Under the pieces are notes generated by a model that saw only the letters and a program-made list of their open reading frames with translations, was not told the DNA's origin and made no database searches. DNA of 6,736 nucleotides from Candidatus Moraniibacteriota bacterium (GTDB lineage Bacteria > Patescibacteriota > Minisyncoccia > Moranbacterales > UBA9337), in assembly GCA_003510795.1 (NCBI GenBank), contig DOKP01000021.1, positions 1-6,736 of the forward strand, read 5' to 3'. Shown one piece after another: positions 1 through 6,712 of this stretch (within the stretch, counting starts at the first letter, position 1; each line of letters begins with the position of its first letter). The position numbers and the translations under genes are program-made.

Positions 1-42
1 CATTTCGCTCTGCTGAGCTCAATTCCGCTCAAGATGACAAAC
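1..42. repeat. Dispersed intergenic repeat-like element, cut by the window edge
   Basis: Read on the minus strand, this stretch begins TGTCATCTTGAGCGG and ends with GAGCGAAATG. That resembles the widespread bacterial intergenic repeat whose core reads roughly TGTCAT-CTGAGCG-AGCGAA. An 8-base palindrome, TGAGCTCA, lies at 14-21. The copy sits downstream of the last gene of the operon, a usual place for such elements. The family assignment rests on remembered similarity and only one, possibly incomplete, copy is visible. Confidence 0.45.
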
Positions 43-101
43 ACTACGGAACTGATTTATTTGATTTGGTATAACTGATAACAGATGACTCCTAAAATAA
101 A

Positions 102-131
102 TTGTTTTAATGCTATTTTGTTTTAATGCTA
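102..131. repeat. Two-copy tandem duplication in the operon 3' flank
   Basis: The 14-mer TTGTTTTAATGCTA occurs at 102-115 and again at 118-131, a period of 16 bases. It lies between the stop codon of the rhodanese-like gene and the left-edge repeat. It could be a slippage duplication. I see no stem-loop with a U-tract here, so it does not look like an intrinsic terminator. Confidence 0.7.
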
Positions 132-140
132 CATGGTTTA

Positions 141-962
141 TTATCTCTCTAACCCAAAATTCTTCTCCTTCCAAGAAGCAAAACCACCCTTAAGAGTATA
201 AGTAGCCAAAAAACCAAGATCATTAAGCTTGACTCCGGCTTTGAAGTCATCTTCGGTGCTTGCGCCATAAACCAAGATTTCATCTAATGAAGAAATTTCC
301 GTTCTCCTTTTTTCCAATTCAGCCAAAGGAATATTTATTGCTCCAGGAATGTGCCCAGTAGCGTATTGAGAGCTCGATCGGGTGTCTAGAATAAAAACCG
401 GATAATTATTATCGAGGGCTAGTTTTAGCTGTTCTGGAATAATGTAATCTATTTTCGACCAATCTATGGCAGATTCCGTGTTGCCTCCGCTTATTATTTG
501 GTTGCCTTCTTCGGCCCAGCCGATAATTCCTCCAGAGAGAGCTAGGACATTCTTGAATTCCAAATCAGTTTTCATTTTTTTTATGATTGCAGCCACATCG
601 CTCTTTTTTGCATAGTCATAGCCAATTATAACAACAATTTGGTTTTTATCAATTTTTCCTAAAGTTTGATCGAAATTAGCAGGAGATATGTTGGTGGAGT
701 TTTCGATATGATTTTTTTCAAAGTTGACGGAGTCTCGAATGTCAAGCAATGCTACAGGCTCTCCAGCGATTATTTTGTTATTCAATTCTAGGGAAGTAAT
801 ATAGGAGTAGTCTATGTAAGCTTCTTCTTTAGTTGTTTTTTTAATTTCTGGATTATTTTTTTTATCTAAGAAATTTTTACTTGCGGCAAATAAGAGGATT
901 GCCAGAATCAGGCCCATTCCGATAAAAATTATTTTGTTTTCTTTTTTGTCTTGTGAATTCAT
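141..962 (-). CDS. Membrane-anchored tandem rhodanese-like protein lacking catalytic cysteines
   Basis: This 273-residue protein has a short charged N-terminus, one hydrophobic segment at about residues 11-27 and then a soluble part, so it is probably anchored in the membrane by its N-terminus. Two rhodanese-like domains follow. Domain 1 (about 51-152) has LLDIRD at 72-77 and SGGIIGW at 143-149. Domain 2 (about 168-270) has LDTRS at 192-196, GHIPGAINIP at 203-212 and KGGFASW at 258-264. Active rhodaneses carry a catalytic cysteine after the central strand (V-Y-C-x-S-G). Here the matching positions read IIGYD (G114) and VYGAS (G233), and the protein contains no cysteine anywhere. Sulfur transfer by the usual persulfide route is therefore not possible, and a binding or structural role is more likely (inference). 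The start lies 3 bases after the fmt stop, so translation is probably coupled. The gene ends in tandem stops, TAATAA. Confidence 0.85.
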   Translation of the reverse strand: MNSQDKKENKIIFIGMGLILAILLFAASKNFLDKKNNPEIKKTTKEEAYIDYSYITSLELNNKIIAGEPVALLDIRDSVNFEKNHIENSTNISPANFDQTLGKIDKNQIVVIIGYDYAKKSDVAAIIKKMKTDLEFKNVLALSGGIIGWAEEGNQIISGGNTESAIDWSKIDYIIPEQLKLALDNNYPVFILDTRSSSQYATGHIPGAINIPLAELEKRRTEISSLDEILVYGASTEDDFKAGVKLNDLGFLATYTLKGGFASWKEKNFGLER

Positions 963-965
963 AAT

Positions 966-1928
966 TTACTTTAATATACTTCCTATGAAGTTAGGGTAAC
1001 CATTGAGAAAGTCATCAATAGCGGTCTCATTTTTGCCGGCTAATTGGATTTTACCGAGGATGATGACACCGTTATTGGCTTGTATCCCGATTTTTGAATC
1101 AGAATATCTGAAAATTTCGCCCAGATGGTATCTTTTTCCAGATATATTTATTTCAACGGATATCTCGTTAAGGGATACTTTTTGTAAATTTCCTTTGTTT
1201 TCCCAGAACGTAAATATTCCCGGCCAAACGCGGAAAGCTCTGAATTTATTATAAATATCCTGAGCATCTTCAGTCCAATTTATTTTGCCATCAGATTTTT
1301 CTATCAGTTGGCACATAGTGGCTTGGGCAACATCTTGTTTTTTGGGAGTTATGGATTTATTTATCCAATCAGGAATAGTTTCTATGAGTAAGTGAGATGC
1401 AATCACAGCTAATTTGCCAGTCAAGGTTACGTAGTCGTCTTCCAGTTCAATGGATATTTTCTTTTGAGAGAGAATATCTCCCGTATCTATGCCTTCATCC
1501 ATAAGCATTATAGTTATTCCGGTTTCAGCCATCCCATTAGCAAGAGCGTTTTGGATAGGGGAAGCTCCTCTTAATTTGGGCAAAAGAGAGGCATGGACAT
1601 TGAGCGATTTATGTTTGGGTATAGCTAGTATTTCCTTGGGAATAATTTTTCCAAAGGCTGTTACTATAATTAAATCCGGCTTAATTCCTTCTAGCCATTT
1701 TTTGAAATCGACATCTAATCTCTGAGGCTGGGAGATGGGAATGTTTTTTTCAAGGGCAAGTTTTTTTACAGGGCTAATAAGATTATCTAGTTTGCCTTTG
1801 GGCTGGTAATCTGGCTGAGTAACCACAGCCAAAATAGGATAATTTTTTAAGTAAAGATTTTCCAATACAATTTCAGCTATTTCGGGTGTTCCCATAAAGA
1901 CAATCGTGGGTTTTTTTATTTCGTTCAT
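966..1928 (-). CDS. fmt: Methionyl-tRNA formyltransferase
   Basis: Transfers a formyl group from 10-formyltetrahydrofolate to Met on initiator tRNA in the cytoplasm, for bacterial translation initiation. Numbered from the ATG at 1928 (320 residues), the N-terminal formyltransferase domain starts with the nucleotide-fold strand and FMGTP at 11-15. It carries the catalytic triad seen across the family: N110 and H112 in LNVHASLLPKLRGASPIQ, and D148 in EGIDTGD. The C-terminal tRNA-binding domain follows, with SDGKINW (212-218) and FRAFRVWPG (229-237). Length and motif order are normal. A GTG at 1943 would add five residues, but MNEIKKPTIVFMGTPE matches the usual Fmt N-terminus better, so I chose the ATG. 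Neither start has a clear Shine-Dalgarno site. It follows def by 19-34 bases and precedes the rhodanese-like gene by 3, consistent with one transcript. Confidence 0.96.
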   Translation of the reverse strand: MNEIKKPTIVFMGTPEIAEIVLENLYLKNYPILAVVTQPDYQPKGKLDNLISPVKKLALEKNIPISQPQRLDVDFKKWLEGIKPDLIIVTAFGKIIPKEILAIPKHKSLNVHASLLPKLRGASPIQNALANGMAETGITIMLMDEGIDTGDILSQKKISIELEDDYVTLTGKLAVIASHLLIETIPDWINKSITPKKQDVAQATMCQLIEKSDGKINWTEDAQDIYNKFRAFRVWPGIFTFWENKGNLQKVSLNEISVEINISGKRYHLGEIFRYSDSKIGIQANNGVIILGKIQLAGKNETAIDDFLNGYPNFIGSILK

Positions 1929-1962
1929 AGATATGGTTACCACTAAAGTGGCTTTTATTTTT

Positions 1963-2391
1963 TTATCTGTTTATAAAAACAATTCCATCCAGATGATCAA
2001 TCTCATGCTGAAGGGCTCTGGCCAATAGGTTCTGCGCTTTTATTTTACACTTCTTTCCTTTTTCGTCCAAATATCTGGCTTGAACTGTTTCAAAGCGTTC
2101 GACGGGGATAAATTTACCTGGAAAGCTTAAACAACCCTCTTCGTTTTTTAGCTTTATGTTGGAATGGGAAGTTATCTTAGGATTAATGAGTACATAGGTT
2201 TCGCCTTGGTGCTCTATAACGCACAATCTAATGGACTTTCCTATCTGAGGAGCCGCTAAACCCATCCCGTTATTTTCTCGCATTGTTGCGAGCATTTCAG
2301 GGATTAATTTTTGGATTTTTGAATTCAGAGGATCTTTTATATTTTGAGCTTTTTTATCCAAAATTGGATTGGGGTAGGTTAATATTTTCAT
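1963..2391 (-). CDS. def: Peptide deformylase
   Basis: Removes the formyl group from the N-terminal methionine of new proteins, the counterpart of the fmt product encoded next to it. All three family motifs are present: GMGLAAPQIG at 42-51, EGCLS at 85-89 and QHEIDH at 128-133. The metal ligands are C87, H129 and H133, and the catalytic acid is E130. At 142 residues it is short: the chain stops at HLDGIVFINR, only nine residues after H133, so the C-terminal extension of the E. coli-type enzyme (about 169 residues) is missing. The catalytic core is complete, so it should be active. The ATG at 2391 gives the usual MKILTYPNPIL start. It lies 16 bases after the upstream gene and shows no strong Shine-Dalgarno site. 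Confidence 0.97.
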   Translation of the reverse strand: MKILTYPNPILDKKAQNIKDPLNSKIQKLIPEMLATMRENNGMGLAAPQIGKSIRLCVIEHQGETYVLINPKITSHSNIKLKNEEGCLSFPGKFIPVERFETVQARYLDEKGKKCKIKAQNLLARALQHEIDHLDGIVFINR

Positions 2392-2407
2392 TTATTTATC
2401 TAAAGTT

Positions 2408-2758
2408 TCACTCAAGGTTTTTATAAATCTCTTGCTTGTCTTTTGAGTAAGAAACTACTATTTTAATTGATTTCACTCCGAGAGGTTTATCAATATTAAC
2501 ATTTTTTTTGCTATTGTTCAATACCTGAGCAGAGTCTTCCTTAACTTTGGAATCGTTTATGAAAATTTCCCAGGTAAAATTACCAGTTTTAGAATAATTT
2601 TCTATTATGAAATTAGGAGAGGTATCCTCTATATTTTCAAAATACAAAAACCAATTATCTTTAATTTGATGCTGTTTCTTTTCTAAAATAGCTAAAAAAG
2701 AGAAGCTGATTATTATAAAAATTGTCAGTGAAATTAAAATAGATTTTTGATCAAACAT
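2408..2758 (-). CDS. Small single-pass membrane protein of unknown function
   Basis: The 116-residue product has one hydrophobic segment at about residues 7-25, followed by a positive stretch (EKKQHQIK) and a soluble domain of about 85 residues. That domain is rich in beta-prone residues: FYFENIEDTS-like and FIIENYS stretches, then FTWEIFIND. It looks like a small beta-sandwich displayed outside the cell, although strict topology cannot be read from sequence alone. I recall similar small proteins, and DUF1616-like C-terminal regions, next to large membrane proteins in Parcubacteria, but cannot confirm a family here. It starts 5 bases after the stop of the large membrane protein, with no Shine-Dalgarno site, so the two are probably translated together and may act as a pair (inference). 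It ends in TGA, which shows that TGA is a stop in this genome. Confidence 0.8.
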   Translation of the reverse strand: MFDQKSILISLTIFIIISFSFLAILEKKQHQIKDNWFLYFENIEDTSPNFIIENYSKTGNFTWEIFINDSKVKEDSAQVLNNSKKNVNIDKPLGVKSIKIVVSYSKDKQEIYKNLE

Positions 2759-2763
2759 ATAGT

Positions 2764-4845
2764 TTAGCGGTTATTTTTAGAAAAAATTGATAAGCTGTTT
2801 CCTTCGTAAATTTTTGAAAAATTAGAGCTAGCTTTAAATTGGGGTCCATCGACAGAGGTATCTACAATGATATATTTTGTACCAGTAGAGCTAAAGCAGT
2901 TTTGAGCTCGCTGGGAAGAGGGTTCGCTAATCATCCAGAGGGTGCACATTTCTCTAGGCTTAGTAATATCTTCGTAGCGCTTGAAATATCCCCGAGAAAG
3001 AGGATAGTTGTAATCAGTCATAAAAAATAATTTCATCCAAGAGTCAGCAGATATATAATTATGGTCTTTGATAATATTAGCAGAGTGCAAATTTTCACGG
3101 GACTTTATTTGATTGGCTAGAAATTCTGAAGCGTGGAATGTTTGCAAGGCTTTTTGGTTTTTTTGTCCTTGGGCTAACGATGAGGAATTATCGCAGTAGC
3201 CCATAAAGATAATGGTAGAAAAGAATAATAAAAATAGAAAATACTGTATTTTTTTGGAAATAATAAAATTATTTTTCAATTCTTTCAGGATAAATAGCAA
3301 ATATAAAATTCCTGCCACCGCTAAAATAATGAAGGGGAAATTGGCGTAATTGGCTACTCGGTCAGAAGGAATATTGATGCGCATCCATTGAGGTTTGGTG
3401 GTCATCATAAATAAAGCCAGCGCCCAACCAAACAAAAGAGAAGGCATCAGGAGTCTGGTGTAAATTATATTTTTTTCTATAGATAGTTTTTTCTTTATAA
3501 AAATTAATCCGTTAATAATAAAAAATCCGATAATTCCGAAGGCTAAGCGCATTTCGCCTACAGCATATTTAAATTGCTCCAAAGTTAATCCCGCTCGGGT
3601 AGACTTGCTAGGTGCTCCTACTACGGTAGTTTTGGCATCGGTAACAATATAGCTGGGGGTGTAAACAAAAAATAAAAATAGCAGAGCGAAAATCAGTAAA
3701 ATAATTATCTGGGGAGAAAAAAATAAGTGGAAAAAATCTTTAGCTAAATTTTTGTAGTTAGATAGAATGTTTCTAATTTTAGAGGAAGTGTTTGTTTGGA
3801 TATTCTTTAGGATAAATAAGAAATTAAATATCAGAATTATGAATATAAGGATGAATATGAAAATAAATCCGCTTAAATGATGAGTGTAAAATAAGCCTGC
3901 GCTTAGAAATATTGCCAGAAATAACATCCAGGAATCTTTTTCTTTTACGGCGCGGAAATAAAAATACAAGCAAAGCGGTATGAGCAGGTTGCCGATTAGG
4001 TTGCCGATTACCCCGCCACTGATAAATTTGGCTTGTGGGGAAGTGATGGCGTAGAAAGGTCCAATTAAAAATAGGGTCAATATGGCAAGATTGGCGGGAT
4101 TGAATATTTTTTTGCTCAAAGTATTGTCTCTAAAATTAAGATCAAAAATTCTCAAGCTTAAAATAAACATAGCCAAAATGCCGAAAATATTAATAAGAAA
4201 AAGCGTAAGAGCAGGAAAATAAGAAATGAATGATATCTTGCTTAATAAATTAATTCCAGAAAAAATAAGGTGTTCGCCGATGATAAAATCAGCAATAGGA
4301 TTAGTTTTTAATTGATAAATATCGGCAGTTTGAATTATTTCGTTTTTCTGGTAATGAGGCAATTGTCCGGTTTCAGCTACTAATTTTGACCAATACATAT
4401 GATGTCCAAGATCGGTAGAAGTGGGGAAGATAGAATTGGCTAAATAAGAAGTTTTTAAAAAGATGGTTAGAAATAAAATTAAAATAATAAGAATAGTTTG
4501 GATTTTATTGAATTCTAATTTAGAATTATTTTCCTTAGGCATTGTGTTGGATGCAGTTTCTTTTTTGGCTTTAAGTTTGTATATTCCATAGCAAGATAGG
4601 ATAAAAAAGGCGATTATGGCTAAAATTGAGTTTCGGTTGATATTAAAACCAATTTTTCCAAAGATAATAAATAGAAAGTCAAAAGTTATTAGGCTGGTGG
4701 CAAAAGCAATGACTGCAATTTCAATCGGAGAGAATTTTTGATTAATTTTTTTTCTGAAAATTGCCAACAATAAAAAATATCCCGGTAAAAAAAGCAGGAA
4801 TATTATGCTAGAGAAAAATAGTAAAAGTTCATTAAAAATAGACAT
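2764..4845 (-). CDS. Large multi-pass membrane protein, GT-C glycosyltransferase-like
   Basis: From the ATG at 4845 this is a 693-residue protein with roughly 13 hydrophobic segments up to about residue 549, then a soluble C-terminal domain of about 145 residues. The first segments carry FLPGYFLLL, a pattern common at the start of GT-C-like and DUF1616-like membrane proteins. A first large outside loop holds STDLGHHMYWSKLVAETGQL (D145, H148, H149), where GT-C enzymes keep their acidic catalytic and metal-binding residues. Other conserved-looking spots are YTHHLSG (320-326) and SDRVANYANFPF (494-505). The tail, KYIIVDTS followed by FSKIYEGNSLSIF, is typical of the soluble domain of such proteins. 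A role in transferring sugar from a lipid carrier to envelope polymers or proteins is plausible but not shown. An in-frame TTG at 4908 would add 21 residues, but it overlaps the likely -10 box and the extension is not typical, so I chose the ATG. First gene of the operon. Confidence 0.75.
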   Translation of the reverse strand: MSIFNELLLFFSSIIFLLFLPGYFLLLAIFRKKINQKFSPIEIAVIAFATSLITFDFLFIIFGKIGFNINRNSILAIIAFFILSCYGIYKLKAKKETASNTMPKENNSKLEFNKIQTILIILILFLTIFLKTSYLANSIFPTSTDLGHHMYWSKLVAETGQLPHYQKNEIIQTADIYQLKTNPIADFIIGEHLIFSGINLLSKISFISYFPALTLFLINIFGILAMFILSLRIFDLNFRDNTLSKKIFNPANLAILTLFLIGPFYAITSPQAKFISGGVIGNLIGNLLIPLCLYFYFRAVKEKDSWMLFLAIFLSAGLFYTHHLSGFIFIFILIFIILIFNFLFILKNIQTNTSSKIRNILSNYKNLAKDFFHLFFSPQIIILLIFALLFLFFVYTPSYIVTDAKTTVVGAPSKSTRAGLTLEQFKYAVGEMRLAFGIIGFFIINGLIFIKKKLSIEKNIIYTRLLMPSLLFGWALALFMMTTKPQWMRINIPSDRVANYANFPFIILAVAGILYLLFILKELKNNFIISKKIQYFLFLLFFSTIIFMGYCDNSSSLAQGQKNQKALQTFHASEFLANQIKSRENLHSANIIKDHNYISADSWMKLFFMTDYNYPLSRGYFKRYEDITKPREMCTLWMISEPSSQRAQNCFSSTGTKYIIVDTSVDGPQFKASSNFSKIYEGNSLSIFSKNNR

Positions 4846-4881
4846 AAAATGCAGACACACGGTTATGTTAAAGCTATTTAT

Positions 4882-4905
4882 ATAATAGCACAGAATGGAA
4901 TTATA
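4882..4905 (-). promoter_or_regulatory. Candidate operon promoter (-10 boxes)
   Basis: On the minus strand, a perfect -10 hexamer TATAAT lies at 4900-4905, and an extended -10, TGCTATTAT, at 4882-4890. The second would start transcription around 30 bases upstream of the ATG at 4845. Neither has a convincing -35 box at 17 bases. The region is AT-rich, so chance matches are possible. Its position, just after the terminator of the upstream gene and before the first operon gene, supports it. Confidence 0.45.
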
Positions 4906-4950
4906 CAAAGAGGCAATTTGAGAATTTAGGAATAAGATTGGAGATATGAT

Positions 4951-4997
4951 TTTAAAAAAAATAATGCCTGACCTCGATAGATATGAGATCAGGCATT
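4951..4997 (-). terminator. Intrinsic terminator of the PhaC-like gene
   Basis: Arms at 4985-4997 and 4963-4975 pair over 13 bases around a 9-base loop (4976-4984). On the minus-strand RNA all positions pair, with one G-U wobble; on the plus strand the same position would be a C-A mismatch. Eight U residues follow in the minus direction (4954-4961). The wobble and the U-tract together show that it acts for the minus-strand gene ending at 5029, and it insulates the downstream operon. Confidence 0.92.
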
Positions 4998-5028
4998 CTT
5001 TTGTTCGTCAGTCATGCGAAACCCTCTT

Positions 5029-6561
5029 TTAATTTCGTAGATGCGCACCATACGCAGGGGCAGGTGCAGAGGTGTGGGCCGGTAGATCCAGATGGAACTT
5101 GACCGGTCCGCGATAAGTTCGTCCGTTGACGGTAAATTCACCATCCAGCGGACATTTAGACCCTGGAACGGACCAGGAGGTGGCGATGGCTACATGGCCT
5201 TTGGGAAAGGGTGTTACTTCTACGAACCCGTTAAGCCATTTCGTAGGAACTAGAGCAACTTTCGGCTCAACCAGGGCATCCGACTCGCCATAGCAAATCT
5301 GCCATGGAACTCCGTCTTCTCTAAACCACCCGAAATTAAGCGGTCTTCCGAACAGCTGGAGTGGCAACGTGCCATCGTCTCGGGTTGGTATGGTGTACAG
5401 TTTAAAACTCATATCCGTCACCGACATTGGGATGTCAGTCCGATTGTTTTTTAGCCAGTACTGAATGGCCAATACTATCTTTGGAATGTCATGAGTTTCG
5501 ACTGTTCCACCATTTTTTTTGGCTATACCATGAAGCATGTCGAATGTCTGACATAACTCCGTAAGAGGGTCTCCTCCTTCTGACAGGGCAGCTGCTTTAT
5601 ACACGTAGCTCATCAGTTGTCCACTGGCGACTGGATCTCCTTCTATCAAGATGGTTCCGTAAGCCAGGTCCCGGAATCGTTCTGGCAGGCCAAATAGGAA
5701 TGCAGTTAGGCTTTTTGACAGGGTGCCGTCCATCGGTGCGACACAGGTGATAAACTTGTTTGCCAGTCCCTTTAATATCCCAGACATGAATATTATGGCA
5801 GCTACAGTTCCGCCTTGACAGTATCCGTTGATCGTTACTTCGTTGTAGTGAAGATTCTTCAGATACTGGCAGAAATATTTCACGTCCATAGCGATATTTT
5901 CCAGTGTCATTTTCCTGACCGCTGGTGTACTGGCGATGGGTTTCATAATCAAAATGTACGTCGAGATGCCTGCGTTGGCAAAAGCATGTAAATAACTTCG
6001 GCCTTCTCCTGGCAGAAGCGCCAGGATGTTTGCTCCAAGAACAAAGGGCGGGATATGTAAAATCGGTTTGGAGTTGAGCCTGGTCACAACTCCGGGAATA
6101 GATGGCAGTATTTGACGAAGTTCGAACCGTGGAGTTTGGGCTTTTCTCGGAAACCCTAATCCACCACCATAATTAAGCCCAAACTCGGGTGCAATAGCTT
6201 TGATAGCTGCTGGGTATGTTGTGCTAACTGCTTGTATCGCTGTCAACTGCCGTTTGGCAACATCCGCGTAAGCGTTTCCTCCTTTTGCCCAGGCGGTAAG
6301 CTGATCGTCAAACAAACTTCTTTGCATTTTTCCAATGGCTGTGAAGCCATTTCCTAGTCCGGTCAGACCGGAGTTAAGGTTTCCCATGAAAAGACTCAAC
6401 GCTGCCATCGGGTCGCTTTCTTTGGTTGCTTCAGCCACCAGAAACGGTTGAAATGACTGCATCATTAATGAATTAAAACCATTCATTTGGTTGATGCCTG
6501 CAAAAAATAAGGCCGCTTGTGTGTTTAGGACGTTGGAAAATCCAGCAGAGTAACCTTTCAT
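5029..6561 (-). CDS. Polyhydroxyalkanoate-synthase-like alpha/beta hydrolase
   Basis: The 510-residue protein has an alpha/beta-hydrolase core of the PHA synthase (PhaC) type. The nucleophile elbow is INGYCQGG (244-251) with C248, matching the lipase-box-like G-x-C-x-G of PhaC. The acid is probably D428 in YGESDALVEP and the histidine H456 in KGHVAIATSW, so the triad is complete. The strand before the oxyanion region, ILHIPPFVLGANILALLPG (167-185), also fits PhaC. PhaC enzymes polymerise hydroxyacyl-CoA into storage polyester, but related hydrolases exist and the substrate cannot be fixed here. Residues 1-140 are predicted mostly helical and Q/A/G/M-rich, somewhat phasin-like. The tail is Ala/Pro-rich. 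No phaA, phaB, phaE or phasin gene is visible nearby. The ATG at 6561 follows AAGGGGG by 5 bases. Sampled lines average about 50% G+C against about 30% for the left block, which suggests transfer or a contig join. Confidence 0.82.
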   Translation of the reverse strand: MKGYSAGFSNVLNTQAALFFAGINQMNGFNSLMMQSFQPFLVAEATKESDPMAALSLFMGNLNSGLTGLGNGFTAIGKMQRSLFDDQLTAWAKGGNAYADVAKRQLTAIQAVSTTYPAAIKAIAPEFGLNYGGGLGFPRKAQTPRFELRQILPSIPGVVTRLNSKPILHIPPFVLGANILALLPGEGRSYLHAFANAGISTYILIMKPIASTPAVRKMTLENIAMDVKYFCQYLKNLHYNEVTINGYCQGGTVAAIIFMSGILKGLANKFITCVAPMDGTLSKSLTAFLFGLPERFRDLAYGTILIEGDPVASGQLMSYVYKAAALSEGGDPLTELCQTFDMLHGIAKKNGGTVETHDIPKIVLAIQYWLKNNRTDIPMSVTDMSFKLYTIPTRDDGTLPLQLFGRPLNFGWFREDGVPWQICYGESDALVEPKVALVPTKWLNGFVEVTPFPKGHVAIATSWSVPGSKCPLDGEFTVNGRTYRGPVKFHLDLPAHTSAPAPAYGAHLRN

Positions 6562-6566
6562 AATTT

Positions 6567-6573
6567 CCCCCTT
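6567..6573 (-). promoter_or_regulatory. Strong ribosome binding site of the PhaC-like gene
   Basis: Minus-strand AAGGGGG lies 5 bases upstream of the ATG at 6561 and fixes that start. None of the five left-block genes has a comparable site, another difference between the two blocks. Confidence 0.8.
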
Positions 6574-6637
6574 GAACGATGTTTGAATTGTAGGGTTTTC
6601 TCAATGAGTTTTCAAAGAGCCCCTCCTATTTATTAAA

Positions 6638-6666
6638 AGTCTGGCACTAGTTAGCGATTCTGTCAA
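6638..6666 (-). promoter_or_regulatory. Candidate promoter with consensus -35 for the PhaC-like gene
   Basis: A perfect -35 hexamer, TTGACA, lies at 6661-6666 on the minus strand. At 17 bases the -10 position reads CAGACT, which matches the consensus at only three bases. The better TTTAAT at 6632-6637 would need a 23-base spacer. An activator-dependent promoter, or a chance -35, are both possible. If real, the leader is about 70 bases. Confidence 0.35.
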
Positions 6667-6712
6667 GAAAAGGCACCTTGAGCTAGGAAGACTTGAGTTT
6701 AAAAAATAAAAA

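Noticed and set aside
1003..1725. Plus-strand open frames opposite fmt
   Set aside because: They lie antisense to a well-conserved gene and have no recognisable domains or ribosome sites.
1934..1962. CCACTAAAGTGG followed by a T-rich run on the plus strand, terminator-like
   Set aside because: The stem is only 4-5 pairs, and no plus-strand gene ends here.
2839..3030. Plus-strand 63-codon open frame opposite the membrane protein
   Set aside because: It is antisense to the conserved C-terminal domain, with no domain or start signal.
4909..5028. Possible tRNA or small RNA between the two blocks
   Set aside because: The only structure is the terminator hairpin; there is no cloverleaf.
6641..6655. 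TGGCACTAGTTAGC resembling a sigma-54 promoter on the plus strand
   Set aside because: The spacing between the GG and GC elements is 9 rather than 10 bases, the -12 element is poor, and no plus-strand gene follows within the window.
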